The notes below the pieces were generated by a model. That model made no database searches. It saw nothing but the letters and a program-made list of their open reading frames with translations, and was not told the origin of the DNA. From positions 2,522,001 through 2,586,000 of the forward strand of contig NZ_CP149803.1 of NCBI RefSeq assembly GCF_037943105.1: 64,000 bases of DNA, read 5' to 3'. Position 1 is the first letter of the stretch. Every line of letters starts with the position of its first letter. The DNA is from Pseudomonas sp. TMP9 (GTDB taxonomy: Bacteria; Pseudomonadota; Gammaproteobacteria; Pseudomonadales; Pseudomonadaceae). Positions 1 through 9,464 of the stretch are shown here, one piece after another. A program made the translations under genes and the position numbers.

Positions 1-826
1 CGCCGAGCGATCGTGCTGCGTGGTTCTCCCAGCTTTTCAGAAAAAGAGGACTGAGGGCGATGCCGCGCAATCTACCTGAAACCGTCCCGCTGCTAGACCA
101 ATATGCTGGACACAGACTGATCTCGCTCATCAGAGAGATGCTCGATGTAGGAGTCCTAGTTTGTGCGTCAAGACCGGGAGTACTCACATTCACCAAGCTA
201 CCAGAGCCCACTAAAAGACCCGTTGCTGGATCACGCAGGCTAGTGAACCCGTTGTTCCCGTCGAAATAGCATCTGGGATTTGTGTCGCTTCCTGAGTTGA
301 CTCCACCCATTGAGATCAGCCGGCCTTCAGAATCCTCCCCGACGTACAGCATCACGCTGTACGTGTCATAAGTGAGAGGAGTGCTCTGGGAGCCCCCAGC
401 CATACACAGCAAAAAGGTCTTTTCATCTGCGACCATCACCCATGAACTAGTGTTGGTAGCGTATACGGCGTGGACTAGATACACGCGCTGCTGTGCAGAA
501 TTTGCTGAGGCGATACCAGATTTGAGGCCCTGCCCAACCATGACATTTGAACTGACTCCTTCGTAGGTTTCAGCTAAATACACCATCATGTAGTTCGCAG
601 ACTGCGGCCACGAAAAACATACATAGCCACTATGATTGCCGGTTCGAAGAACGAGGTAATTAGTGCTCTCCGCAGTAAGCTCCCACCCAGCCGCAGCACG
701 ACCGGCATAACCCGTTACAAGACATGCCTTAGCAATGGCTTTGAAGGCGGCAAACCCAACCGCACCATTTGTTCCAAAGGCATAAGTCGGCGCCCCAGCC
801 TGATCCCGATGATAAGCAGTAGCCAT
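1..826 (-). CDS. Phage tail fibre/tail-tip protein, N-terminal part (cut by window edge)
   Basis: An open frame of 275 codons with no stop runs off the left edge of the window. It begins MATAYHRDQAGAPTYAFG, and its ATG overlaps the stop of the upstream tail gene as TGATG, with a purine-rich AGAGGGG nine bases before it. Codons such as AGA, AGG, TTA, CTA and ACT are frequent, unlike the GC-rich genes upstream, so this distal tail gene may have been exchanged separately. Its place at the end of the tail operon suggests a receptor-binding or tail-tip protein, but I recognise no family in the visible part. It could equally be a baseplate hub extension. Confidence 0.65.
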   Translation of the reverse strand, partial: MATAYHRDQAGAPTYAFGTNGAVGFAAFKAIAKACLVTGYAGRAAAGWELTAESTNYLVLRTGNHSGYVCFSWPQSANYMMVYLAETYEGVSSNVMVGQGLKSGIASANSAQQRVYLVHAVYATNTSSWVMVADEKTFLLCMAGGSQSTPLTYDTYSVMLYVGEDSEGRLISMGGVNSGSDTNPRCYFDGNNGFTSLRDPATGLLVGSGSLVNVSTPGLDAQTRTPTSSISLMSEISLCPAYWSSSGTVSGRLRGIALSPLFLKSWENHAARSLG

Positions 827-3800
827 CAGTCTGCATCCCCTCTGATCTGTAGCTTGAATTGATCGTCATCCACCGTGCCCTGCCCGCTGATCACGGTGCG
901 GATAACCCACATCGGGCCGAGGGCGGCGTCTGTGTTAAAGCGCACCGCATTACCCGCCGCCCAGCCGCTGCCCCAGCCTTCCTTGCGGATGGTGAAGTAG
1001 GGTTGGTTGGTGAGGGCGTTGATGGGTGAGCAGTCGCTGCTGGTGTTGCCGGCGCTGATAACGCCGAGCTTTTCTTCCACCACGTTAAAGGCCGTGGCGC
1101 TGGTGAACACCAGTGCCCACTTACCGACGATGGCGCCGGCGTTGGTGATCACCTGCGGGAAACTCAGGCTGTTGTACTGCGCCGTCGTGGTGTTGCCTTG
1201 CACCTGGTCCGTCCAGTTGGGTGCGCCTTGGCTCCACGTTTGCTGGGTGAACCAGTTCCACACCCGCGCTTGTAAATCCCCCCAGGCCACGGCGCTGGAT
1301 ACCTGCGCTGCAGTGGCGGGCAGATCCCACGGCAGCGGTGAGCTGATGCCCAGCACACCGGTGATTTGCACGTCGGTGCACATGGCCATGTGCTCCACGC
1401 GGTCACGGATGATCAGCGGCAGGCTCAGTGGGTTGGCCTGTGCATCTTGCATCACCAACGGGTTGGCCCAGGTCACGCTGCCCAGCTCGCGGTTTACGCT
1501 GTAAGAGGTCGCGCGCAGCAGCAGGCCGTTGCCGTCTACCACCTCAATCTCGGCCTGTTGCTGGCGATCGAGCAGCACGGTGCCGCCCGCCGTGGGCGAG
1601 GCGATGAAGGTTTCAGCGGTGTGGTGGATCACCAGCACCTCGCCGTCACGGTAGATCGGCACGCGGCCATCGGATGGCAAGCGCACCGGGTCGAGCCCCA
1701 GCAGGCCGGCGTTAAGCGGCAAGCGGGTTTGCACCACAGCGTTGTAGCGCAGCAACAGCGGGATGACGGGCACGTCACTTGCGCCGGTTTCATCCGCCGG
1801 GTTGGTTGTAAACGCCAGCCGCACAATGCCAGTAGCCACATCGACACTGCCACGCACGATGCCGCTGGCGAACTCGCCGTTGAGGTTGGCCACAGCCGTG
1901 ACCACCTGCGCCGTATCCGTACGCACCACGGTGATTTGCATGCTGGCTGCGCGCAGCGGCGCACCAGGGGTGCGAAACGTTGCACCGGTTACGCTAAAGC
2001 CTACGGCTGCCGTGAGGCAGGCCAGAATACTGACCGGGCCTGAGGCGTTGCCGATGTAGCTGCTGAGCGTGGCCGTGCGCGCAGCATAGTTAACCGTGCC
2101 CACCGCTACGCCGCCGTTGGTGTTGCTGGCTACATCGCGGTACAGCAGGCCGGAGCGGTCGCAGTACAGTGAGCCATTCCAGCTAAACAACAGCGAGCCG
2201 GGGACGATGCTCTGGGCGATGCTGGGCAGCAGGTTAACGGTGATCGGCGGCTGCGCTTGGCTGCTGGTTTTTGGCGTTACGCTCACGCCCGCTGCTTGGG
2301 CTTGCGCTGAGAGTGTGCCGCCGAACTGCTCGCGCAGCTGGACGTTGGTGGTGACCAGTTTCGGCACCGTGACCTTCACAAGCACGGGCGCGCCACTGCT
2401 ATAGGGCGCACCGAGCACGTCTTGCGCGATGTTGGCGTAGGTGTGCTCAACGTATGTGTAGAGCCTCGCCACTTGTAGGGTGCAGGCGCCGGTGCTGTAG
2501 TTGATAGTGCCCGTGCGGCCGCCCTGCCAGCCACCGTTACCGTTGTCGGACGCCGCTTGGGCGACATCGAGATTGGTGTCATACACGGGCAGTGCGACGG
2601 TGCCGATAAATGCGGGCGCGGCTTGCCGTTGGGTGGTTAGCCAACCCACCCGCACGCTGCCGGGTTTAAGTGGCGCGCCGGGCAAAGTAAACGTGGCCAT
2701 GCCGCTGCCGTCGCTGGTAACACTTAGCGGTGTATCGACCAGAGCGCCCTGCTGGTAGCTGTAAGTGATGCCGCCTGCCGGGGTGGCGCTGAGCAGCATG
2801 ACAATCTCACCGCTGGCATAGGCGATGGTGCCCGTGCCGCCGGTGCCGGTGAGGTTGCCTTTGCCGTCATCAGTGAGGGTGCGCGCCGTGCCGGCGGTGT
2901 AGCTGATGCTGACCGAACCGGGCAGCACGCCGCCCTCTGGCAAAGTGTGGCGCACCTCAAGCACGGGCACCACGCTGCCGCCCGCGCGCTGCACAATGGC
3001 GTTGTCGGCTGAGCTGACGTAGCTGTAAATCAGCGAGCTGCCCACATCCGGCAGGGCATTGAGGGTGAGCGATACCGTGCCGGAACCAAAACTGATGGTG
3101 CCCGCGCCCTCGCCTGTGAGCAGGCCGTCGCCGTAGTCGCGCAGCTCATACCATTTGCCCAGCGCCATGTAACTGACCGACAAGGTGCCGGCACGCGGCA
3201 CCGCGCCCGACAGGTTGAGGGTGTAGACGTAGCCACGGTTGCCCAGGGCAATCTCCAGCTCGCCGGTAATAGTCTCGCCAGTAGCCGCCGCGCCGGGTGC
3301 GTACACCGCGCTGGCACTGCCGGCCCAGCTTGTGCCGGTGCGCGTGAGGGTGACTTCGCCGGTTTGGTAATCCACCAGCCCGCTGCTGATCCAGTTGCTG
3401 CCGCTGACAAAACGCACGCCGCCCTTGCTGTCATCGGCAAAGGTGCCGCCGTTGGCGGTTAGGCTCAGTGAGCCGGGTGCGCAGCCGGTACCGAGGAACG
3501 TGCGGGACTCCCCCGCCACTGCGCCGGCAGCAACCGTCAGGCTGACTGAGCGTGCCGGGCCAGCGGCCACGTAGATTTGCCGCTGGTAACCGCCGAGTAA
3601 ATCGACCAGGGCGCTCTCTTTGGTGGTGCTGGGCACCAGTTGCGAGTACACGCTTTTAACCCGCAGGCTCAGCGCACCTTGTGCCACGGCCTCAGCCAGC
3701 GGGCTGATGCCGAAGTAGCGCGCGGCATCGGCAATTTGCGTGCTCAACACGCGGGCCTTGGCTTTGCCGTCCAGGCTGGTGGCACCGGTACCGGCCGGGC

Positions 3801-4419
3801 TGACCTGGCCACCGGGGAACTCTTGCAGCAGCGGCGCGCTGATGGACAGGTCCAACCGGCGACGGGTGAAGTTGATGAAGTTGCCGTTGCCGTAGTCATA
3901 GGTGAACTGCTCCAACCGCGCCTCAACGCCGGCCAGTTGCACGTACTGCTGATGGGTGGCGGTGGCCAATTGGTACACGTCACCGACCTCGGGCATGCGC
4001 TGCTCTTCGCGCTGCACGCAGGCGATGGCGCGCTGGCCGGCCAGCTGGGTACCGAGCAACTCAAACTGCGCAGGCGATGCGGCGGCCACGTAACTCTCAA
4101 TGGCGTTTTGCGCATCGCTGCGCACATCGGTTTGGCTGCCGGTGTTGAACAGCAGCACGCTCACGCGCGGGTCGGCTGGGCCTTCGGTGATGATGCCGTG
4201 CGCGCCTAGGTAGGCATCGGCGTTGCTGGTCATCACGCCGGCGGAGACTTTGCGCAGGTTGATGCGGCCTGCTGTACGGTCGAGCCGGCTGATATCGGGG
4301 AACAGGTTATTCACCTGCGCATCGATCACGGCCTCACCGGTAGCACGGCCACCGCCGTCATTCTCATCGGTTAGGCGCTGGGATTTGAGCAGCTTGATGT
4401 CAGTTTTGTTAATCGCCAT
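826..4419 (-). CDS. Large phage tail structural protein with repeated beta modules
   Basis: A protein of 1197 aa. The start is MAINKTDIKLLKSQ, because GGAG lies six bases before this ATG; an in-frame ATG ten codons upstream has no such site and lies in a terminator. The N-terminal third (DGGGRATGEAV, INLRKVSAGV) resembles tail or baseplate proteins of some Pseudomonas siphophages; this is a weak memory-based match. The middle, encoded at about 1820-3440, holds five or six variants of a module with the pattern D-x-G-x-G-x-L-x-G followed by G-T-[IV]-x-[YF]-x-[ST]-G. It follows the tape-measure block in the leftward late operon, so tail tip or baseplate is the likely site. The exact role is unknown. 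Confidence 0.7.
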   Translation of the reverse strand: MAINKTDIKLLKSQRLTDENDGGGRATGEAVIDAQVNNLFPDISRLDRTAGRINLRKVSAGVMTSNADAYLGAHGIITEGPADPRVSVLLFNTGSQTDVRSDAQNAIESYVAAASPAQFELLGTQLAGQRAIACVQREEQRMPEVGDVYQLATATHQQYVQLAGVEARLEQFTYDYGNGNFINFTRRRLDLSISAPLLQEFPGGQVSPAGTGATSLDGKAKARVLSTQIADAARYFGISPLAEAVAQGALSLRVKSVYSQLVPSTTKESALVDLLGGYQRQIYVAAGPARSVSLTVAAGAVAGESRTFLGTGCAPGSLSLTANGGTFADDSKGGVRFVSGSNWISSGLVDYQTGEVTLTRTGTSWAGSASAVYAPGAAATGETITGELEIALGNRGYVYTLNLSGAVPRAGTLSVSYMALGKWYELRDYGDGLLTGEGAGTISFGSGTVSLTLNALPDVGSSLIYSYVSSADNAIVQRAGGSVVPVLEVRHTLPEGGVLPGSVSISYTAGTARTLTDDGKGNLTGTGGTGTIAYASGEIVMLLSATPAGGITYSYQQGALVDTPLSVTSDGSGMATFTLPGAPLKPGSVRVGWLTTQRQAAPAFIGTVALPVYDTNLDVAQAASDNGNGGWQGGRTGTINYSTGACTLQVARLYTYVEHTYANIAQDVLGAPYSSGAPVLVKVTVPKLVTTNVQLREQFGGTLSAQAQAAGVSVTPKTSSQAQPPITVNLLPSIAQSIVPGSLLFSWNGSLYCDRSGLLYRDVASNTNGGVAVGTVNYAARTATLSSYIGNASGPVSILACLTAAVGFSVTGATFRTPGAPLRAASMQITVVRTDTAQVVTAVANLNGEFASGIVRGSVDVATGIVRLAFTTNPADETGASDVPVIPLLLRYNAVVQTRLPLNAGLLGLDPVRLPSDGRVPIYRDGEVLVIHHTAETFIASPTAGGTVLLDRQQQAEIEVVDGNGLLLRATSYSVNRELGSVTWANPLVMQDAQANPLSLPLIIRDRVEHMAMCTDVQITGVLGISSPLPWDLPATAAQVSSAVAWGDLQARVWNWFTQQTWSQGAPNWTDQVQGNTTTAQYNSLSFPQVITNAGAIVGKWALVFTSATAFNVVEEKLGVISAGNTSSDCSPINALTNQPYFTIRKEGWGSGWAAGNAVRFNTDAALGPMWVIRTVISGQGTVDDDQFKLQIRGDAD

Positions 4420-4435
4420 GCCTATCTCCGGGCAC

Positions 4436-4459
4436 AAAAAAGCCCGCACGCGGCGGGCT
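4436..4459 (-). terminator. Intrinsic terminator in the tail operon
   Basis: Read on the minus strand, a GC-rich stem (AGCCCGC / GCGGGCT) is followed by six T residues. It lies between the 143-aa gene and the large tail protein gene, so late transcription must read through it. Confidence 0.75.
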
Positions 4460-4485
4460 TAAAGGGTTGTTGGGGTAAGCGCGGG

Positions 4486-4917
4486 TTAGGGCGCGGGCGG
4501 TGCAGGGGGTGCCACGGTGATGAGCCGCAGGGTCAGCTCATGCAGCCAGTCGTTGCTGGCGTTAACCGTGCGCCACATGGGCTTGGCTTGTACCGATGGG
4601 CCGGCGGCGCGGTTCCATGTCACGTAATGCTGCGCCCCGGTTGGCAGGGTGAGTAGCATCACGATCACGCGCACGGCGGCCAGCGCTTCCAGCTCGCGCA
4701 CTTTGGCCAAGGTGAAGTACGCGCCACCGTTGCTGCTGAGGGTGATGGGGCGGCCGTACAGTTTGCTGCGGCCCTCCTGCACGATCAGTGCGCCGCTCAG
4801 GCTGCGCTCTTGGTTTTGCTCCACGGGGTCCCAGTCCCATTCGTCCGTCCACTCAAGTTGCTCGCCGGCCAAGTCGGGGTTGTCGGCCAGGTTGATGCTG
4901 CCTAGGGTTAATGCCAT
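4486..4917 (-). CDS. Phage tail protein of unknown function (143 aa)
   Basis: The start MALTLGSINLAD overlaps the tape-measure stop as TGATG; an adjacent GTG one codon upstream is possible. The protein has 143 aa and a proline/alanine-rich C-terminus (VAPPAPPAP). No catalytic motif or membrane segment is visible. A gene of this size directly after the tape measure in siphophages often encodes a distal-tail or tail-assembly protein, and I infer such a role from position only. Confidence 0.6.
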   Translation of the reverse strand: MALTLGSINLADNPDLAGEQLEWTDEWDWDPVEQNQERSLSGALIVQEGRSKLYGRPITLSSNGGAYFTLAKVRELEALAAVRVIVMLLTLPTGAQHYVTWNRAAGPSVQAKPMWRTVNASNDWLHELTLRLITVAPPAPPAP

Positions 4918-7900
4918 CACAGAGCCCTTAGCCCAGCATCTTCGAGGATGCTCAGCAAGTTGGTTTCATCACTGGCCGAGTTGATGGCCACGTCTACAGA
5001 TTTGCCGTTGGCATTTTCCAGCCGGATGGTTTTGCCCGGTGTGGCGGGCGCTGCCGTGGCGGCGGGCTTGTTAGCCTCGATGCGTTTCTCTTGCTCGGTG
5101 CGTTGGCGCTGCTGCGCGGTTTCGGCCTCGATCTGGCGCAACATGCCCAGCGCCCGTTGGGCATTGGCCACGGCTTGGGAGTCGCCACCGGCTTGCGCTT
5201 CGGCCAGCTGGGTTTGCAGCTCGCGCTGACGGCTGGCGAATTTGCGCCGCTCGATCTCTTCGGTGCGGCCTTGCAGGCCGTCCAGCTCATCCATCAGCCC
5301 TTCCAGCGTGCCGCGCGTGGATTGGTTCATTTGTTCCATGCGCTGCTGGGCCGCGCTGATGGCGGACTCTAGGCCGCTGAGGTCGCTGTCATCGAGCAGG
5401 CTGAGCGCGCGGCGCATCGAGCTGGCACTGGCCACAAACTGCTTGGCCGAGATATCGCCACGGGCGTAGGTTTCAGTCAGGTTTTGCAGCGCCGCTTTTT
5501 GCCCGAGGAAGGCTTGTTGGGTTTTCAGGCTGGCTTGTTGCGTCTCCAACTGCCAGCGCCCTAGCCCGCTGATCATCGGTTTAGCGGCCTCGGCCTGCAC
5601 ATCGCCCAGGGCTTTGGTCACGCGCTCCAGTGAATCGCGGGTGGCGTCTAGGCTGCCGGTATCGACAGACACATCCACCGATGAGATGCCGCGCAGGCGG
5701 TCGTAAAACTCCAACGCCGCCGCACTCATCGCCGCCAAGGGCTCACGGGCGCGGCTGATGACGCCGCCGAAGAAATCCTCGAAGGCGCTGATGTCACGCT
5801 TGGTGTCGTCGCCATCCTTACGGCTGCGCTCCATGGCCTCGCCACTGGCGCGGCGCTCTTCTTCCATGCGCTTGCCGGAGATGCGGCGCAGCTCTTCGTT
5901 GGTAACAATGCCGTCTTCAAGCGCTTTGTTGTAGGCGATTTGAGAGTCGGTGAGCTTCTCGCCTGCATCCTTACCGGCGTTGCCTGTATCTACGACAGCG
6001 CCCTTCAGCTCCTTCTGTTTGGTATTGGTTTCATCCAGCGCCTTGTTGTATTCAGTAGCGCCAATCAGCCCGTCATTAAGCATCCGCCGCAGGGCGGCGC
6101 GGATGTTGTTGAACTCAACGTCAGTTTTGGCGCTGGCGATAGCGGATTGCACATCAGCCAGGTTTTGCAGCTCACCGGTTGCACCCTTTACATCATCACC
6201 CATGCTGCGTGACGCACCACCCAGCTTCTGGATAGCAACCGACGCGGCATTGTGCTGCTCTTGAAATTGCTCAAGGCTGATGGCCTTGCTGTTGTACGCG
6301 TTGAATAACGCTTTCTTTAATGCCTCCAACTCAGCAACCGTACCGGCAGAGCTGAATGCTTCCTGTGCATCTTGGTAACTTTTAATAGAGAGGGTGGCAT
6401 CACCCACCCCTTGAGTAAGCTGCGCAATCTCAACAGCCAACTCGTTATGCCGCTTCTGATATGCCTCCAGCGATATTTCATCTTTCAAACGCTGCTCAAG
6501 CAGCGCCTGCTGCTCAGCCTTCAGCTTGGCTACGGCAACCGACTGCTCTTTATCGGCAGCAGTTGCGCCCCTGGTAGAAGCCTCGACGATCTTCATACGC
6601 TCAGCAACGGCAGCGAGCGTTGTTTCCAGCCCCGATTGGTCGATTAGTTTCTTATCAAAGGCCTCTTCCAGTGCGACCTTGATCAACCGCAACTCATCAG
6701 CGGAGTCGGCGAACTTGATGGCCGCCATTGCCTGGCCAAGACCTGTGATCTTGAAGTTCGCCCGCGTCACAGCATCGGCAAGCTCCTCCGATTTTTTGCG
6801 GGCTACTTCTGCGCTGCGGTCGATTTTCTTCCAAGACTTATCAATCTTCTCAGCGGCCCTCTCGCCACTGCTACCAATACCGGAAAAGGTGTCGGTAATA
6901 TCCCGGCCATCCTGCGCAACCTGGCCCGCAAGGCCTTCCATCAGGGCAAAAACCTTGTCGAGCGCAGACTCAATACCGGCGACCAGCACCTTGCCACCTA
7001 GTGCATCCGGCACAGCCTTGGCTACAGTCGCCATGACAGAAAGCGCCGTGCCCGCTAACGCTGTAAAGGCCGTACCAGCAGCGGCCATAAATCCGGTCAG
7101 CACGTTCGAGGCAATACGAATAGGCGCCGTCATCATCTGCAGCGCTGAAACAGTTTTGTCGATGTTGCGCCCAAACTGGTTCAACCATGCAGCGCTATCA
7201 TCGGTCAGGGTTTTGAAGTCGACATCCAGAAGCTTTAGTGCGAACTCCTCTACCTTCTCCGCACCTTGAATAAATGCATTACTCAGCGCCTCGGCTAACT
7301 TATCAAGCCGGCCATCATTGGCCATTTCATCCAAGTAATCGCTTAGCTCCACCAGCTTGCGCTGGATGAAGTCGAACGCGCCTGAGTTAGCAACGCGGCT
7401 GGCAAAGTCACCAACGCGATCACCTAGCCCCTTCCATAAGCCCGCCGCCGTGTTGAGGCGCGCTGCCGCCGCCGAGCCGCCGTAGGCCTCGCTCAGCATA
7501 TCCATGATGATGGCTTGGGCCTCAGCCGTTTTACCGGTGGCCTCTAGCTGCCTCAGCAGGCGCTTCTGCCCATCCTCCAGCTTGAAGCCCTGTCGGCCCA
7601 GCGTGGTGATGGCCTCGGATGGCGATTGCAGCGCACGCCCTACGATCTCCGCTGACTGCTCAACACTGATACCAAGGCGCTGCTGCTGATCAATGATGAT
7701 CTGCATAGCACGCGGGAACTCAGTGGCCGCCACATCGGTGTACGACAGCAGGCGCGCCTGAGCAGACTGCACCTGCTCAGCAGTCAGCATCGAGCTGGCC
7801 TCGGCCGCATCCGCCATATCCAGCAGCTGCTTTGCCGTGAACTCAGCCTGACGCCCGGTAGACGCCAGCGCTGCCTCTAGCTGCCCGAGCGCCTGCTGTT

Positions 7901-8597
7901 TCTCCGAACCATCCAGGGCGACAGCGCGAATACCCTGGGCAACTAGCCTTAGACCGCCTTGCACCAAACCCATTACCGCACTGAGCGACACATAGGCAGC
8001 GGCGAACGCCAGCACTTGCTTGGCACCGTTGGCCATAAAGCCACGGGCTGCATCCACCCGATCCGCGTGCTCTTTGGTTGTGTCAGCGGCTTTCTTTTCC
8101 TCAACGCGCTTTTGCTTGATGGCGTCACGGTTATCGCCCAGCGCCTTCTTGCCATCCTCCAACTCTGCGGCCAGGCGTTTCTCTTCGGCCGTTACGTTGT
8201 CGGTATCCACCCCCATCTGTTTTAAGTCGGTGGTCAGGTTTTTGATAGCGCTCTGGTTTTTCTTATAAGCGCGCTCGGCTTCATCCAGCGTGCGCCGGGC
8301 CTCGCGCATGGCAATGCGCTGGCCGGCAGTGGCTTCGGCGTTGTCGCCCAGCTCACGGGTCAGATCATCCAGCGTGGCGCGGGCATCCGCCTGGGCGCGG
8401 GACAACCCCTCAGTGGCCTGCTGGCTATCTCGCAGCGAGCGGGCAAACCCGCGGGCACGGCCCACATCCTCCATGCTCGCCTTGAGGCGCTGGCCTTCTT
8501 CGGCCAGCTCGCGCATAGAGTCGGTAGCCGGCTGCACATCACCCGACAGGAAGTTACGGGCGCGCAGGGTGAGTTGGATCAGCCGGTCAAAGGCCAT
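4917..8597 (-). CDS. Tail tape measure protein
   Basis: A protein of 1226 aa, the longest gene of the tail block, as expected for the ruler that sets tail length and is ejected with DNA. The start MAFDRLIQLTLRAR has GGAG seven bases before its ATG; a longer in-frame start 24 codons upstream overlaps a terminator and is unlikely. Long alanine/glutamate/glutamine-rich coiled coils occupy about residues 25-190 and the C-terminal third. A hydrophobic stretch near residues 500-535 (VLTGFMAAAGTAFTALAG) resembles the membrane segment of other tape measures. It is separated from the tail-tube gene by an unrelated cassette instead of directly following chaperone genes. Confidence 0.88.
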   Translation of the reverse strand: MAFDRLIQLTLRARNFLSGDVQPATDSMRELAEEGQRLKASMEDVGRARGFARSLRDSQQATEGLSRAQADARATLDDLTRELGDNAEATAGQRIAMREARRTLDEAERAYKKNQSAIKNLTTDLKQMGVDTDNVTAEEKRLAAELEDGKKALGDNRDAIKQKRVEEKKAADTTKEHADRVDAARGFMANGAKQVLAFAAAYVSLSAVMGLVQGGLRLVAQGIRAVALDGSEKQQALGQLEAALASTGRQAEFTAKQLLDMADAAEASSMLTAEQVQSAQARLLSYTDVAATEFPRAMQIIIDQQQRLGISVEQSAEIVGRALQSPSEAITTLGRQGFKLEDGQKRLLRQLEATGKTAEAQAIIMDMLSEAYGGSAAAARLNTAAGLWKGLGDRVGDFASRVANSGAFDFIQRKLVELSDYLDEMANDGRLDKLAEALSNAFIQGAEKVEEFALKLLDVDFKTLTDDSAAWLNQFGRNIDKTVSALQMMTAPIRIASNVLTGFMAAAGTAFTALAGTALSVMATVAKAVPDALGGKVLVAGIESALDKVFALMEGLAGQVAQDGRDITDTFSGIGSSGERAAEKIDKSWKKIDRSAEVARKKSEELADAVTRANFKITGLGQAMAAIKFADSADELRLIKVALEEAFDKKLIDQSGLETTLAAVAERMKIVEASTRGATAADKEQSVAVAKLKAEQQALLEQRLKDEISLEAYQKRHNELAVEIAQLTQGVGDATLSIKSYQDAQEAFSSAGTVAELEALKKALFNAYNSKAISLEQFQEQHNAASVAIQKLGGASRSMGDDVKGATGELQNLADVQSAIASAKTDVEFNNIRAALRRMLNDGLIGATEYNKALDETNTKQKELKGAVVDTGNAGKDAGEKLTDSQIAYNKALEDGIVTNEELRRISGKRMEEERRASGEAMERSRKDGDDTKRDISAFEDFFGGVISRAREPLAAMSAAALEFYDRLRGISSVDVSVDTGSLDATRDSLERVTKALGDVQAEAAKPMISGLGRWQLETQQASLKTQQAFLGQKAALQNLTETYARGDISAKQFVASASSMRRALSLLDDSDLSGLESAISAAQQRMEQMNQSTRGTLEGLMDELDGLQGRTEEIERRKFASRQRELQTQLAEAQAGGDSQAVANAQRALGMLRQIEAETAQQRQRTEQEKRIEANKPAATAAPATPGKTIRLENANGKSVDVAINSASDETNLLSILEDAGLRAL

Positions 8598-8615
8598 GAC
8601 TTTTCTCCAGGTAAT

Positions 8616-8635
8616 AAAAAACCCGCCGCAGCGGG
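8616..8635 (-). terminator. Terminator on the left border of the accessory cassette
   Basis: On the minus strand a five-base-pair stem (CCCGC / GCGGG) is followed by six T residues. It would end transcripts from the antirepressor operon just before the tape-measure gene. Late transcription must pass it. Confidence 0.65.
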
Positions 8636-8720
8636 GGAAAGGACAACGACTAGCAAAACCAACCGGCAACGTAGTAGCTTTTAGCCTTTACGCCCAAAAA
8701 TCAGGGAAGAGGTATAGAGC

Positions 8721-9464
8721 ATGAAATCTTTCATCTGCGCCGTAGTCGGGGAGTCATTCAACAACCCAGATGGCGAACCACGGCAAACCATCATCAAACA
8801 TCACGTACAACCCGGCATGTACGCGCAGCTAGAGCCCGAACCGGAAAACCCTCACGACGAAAATGCAGTGGCGGTTTACGTTGCCAGTTTCCAGATCGGC
8901 TACCTCAAGCGCGATGTAGCCGAGCGTATTCTGCCCCACCTTGAAGAATTCAACGTAGACGCAACGGTGCACGCCATAAATGGTGGGAAAGACGGGCAGC
9001 TCTACGGCGTCACCCTGACAATCCAGATACAGGGTGAGGAAGGTGACGAAGACGACGACGATGAAATATACGATGAGCCCGTTTACCAACCCAGAGACCC
9101 AGCCTCAAAGGCACGCCAAACCCGATACGAACTCTCGTATAGCCACAAAGACGATCTGGAAACCATGGTCGACTGCTGCATAGGAGAAGAGCTTGAGTTC
9201 TGGAATACCCCCAACGGGCAACGGCGGATACCGCGCCCGATCTTTTTCCAGCGCGTGGCCATTCTCCAACGCAAGGCTCAGAACTACGTCGCAGAAGTAG
9301 AGGTGTGCGAACGCTGGCTGAACATAGCGGACCTTTACCTAAGCCAGGAGTTTGTAAAAAAAGGTGGAGGCTATGCATTCGAAGACACAAAGCCCCACCA
9401 AGACCTTATCAAGCGCATCGACAAAGCCCGCGAACTACTTGCAGGCACCACTACTACGCAATAG
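8721..9464 (+). CDS. HIRAN-domain protein (phage moron)
   Basis: A protein of 247 aa, transcribed against the surrounding late genes. Residues 1-100 carry a HIRAN pattern: AVVGESFNNPDGEPRQ, then LEPEPENPHDENAVAVYV and IGYLKRDVAERI. HIRAN domains, known from Rad5/HLTF, bind 3' single-stranded DNA ends. A very acidic linker (GDEDDDDEIYDEP) follows, then about 130 residues I do not recognise. No helicase or nuclease motif is visible, so it is a HIRAN protein with an unknown C-terminal part. GAGG lies nine bases before the ATG. Its 3' end overlaps the convergent antirepressor gene by 11 bases. It may act on stalled forks or in lysogen DNA repair or defence; this is inference. Confidence 0.8.
   Translation: MKSFICAVVGESFNNPDGEPRQTIIKHHVQPGMYAQLEPEPENPHDENAVAVYVASFQIGYLKRDVAERILPHLEEFNVDATVHAINGGKDGQLYGVTLTIQIQGEEGDEDDDDEIYDEPVYQPRDPASKARQTRYELSYSHKDDLETMVDCCIGEELEFWNTPNGQRRIPRPIFFQRVAILQRKAQNYVAEVEVCERWLNIADLYLSQEFVKKGGGYAFEDTKPHQDLIKRIDKARELLAGTTTTQ

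Noticed and set aside
3640..4209. Plus-strand frame of 189 codons inside the large tail gene
   Set aside because: Fully antisense to a supported tail gene, with no RBS and shadow-type composition.
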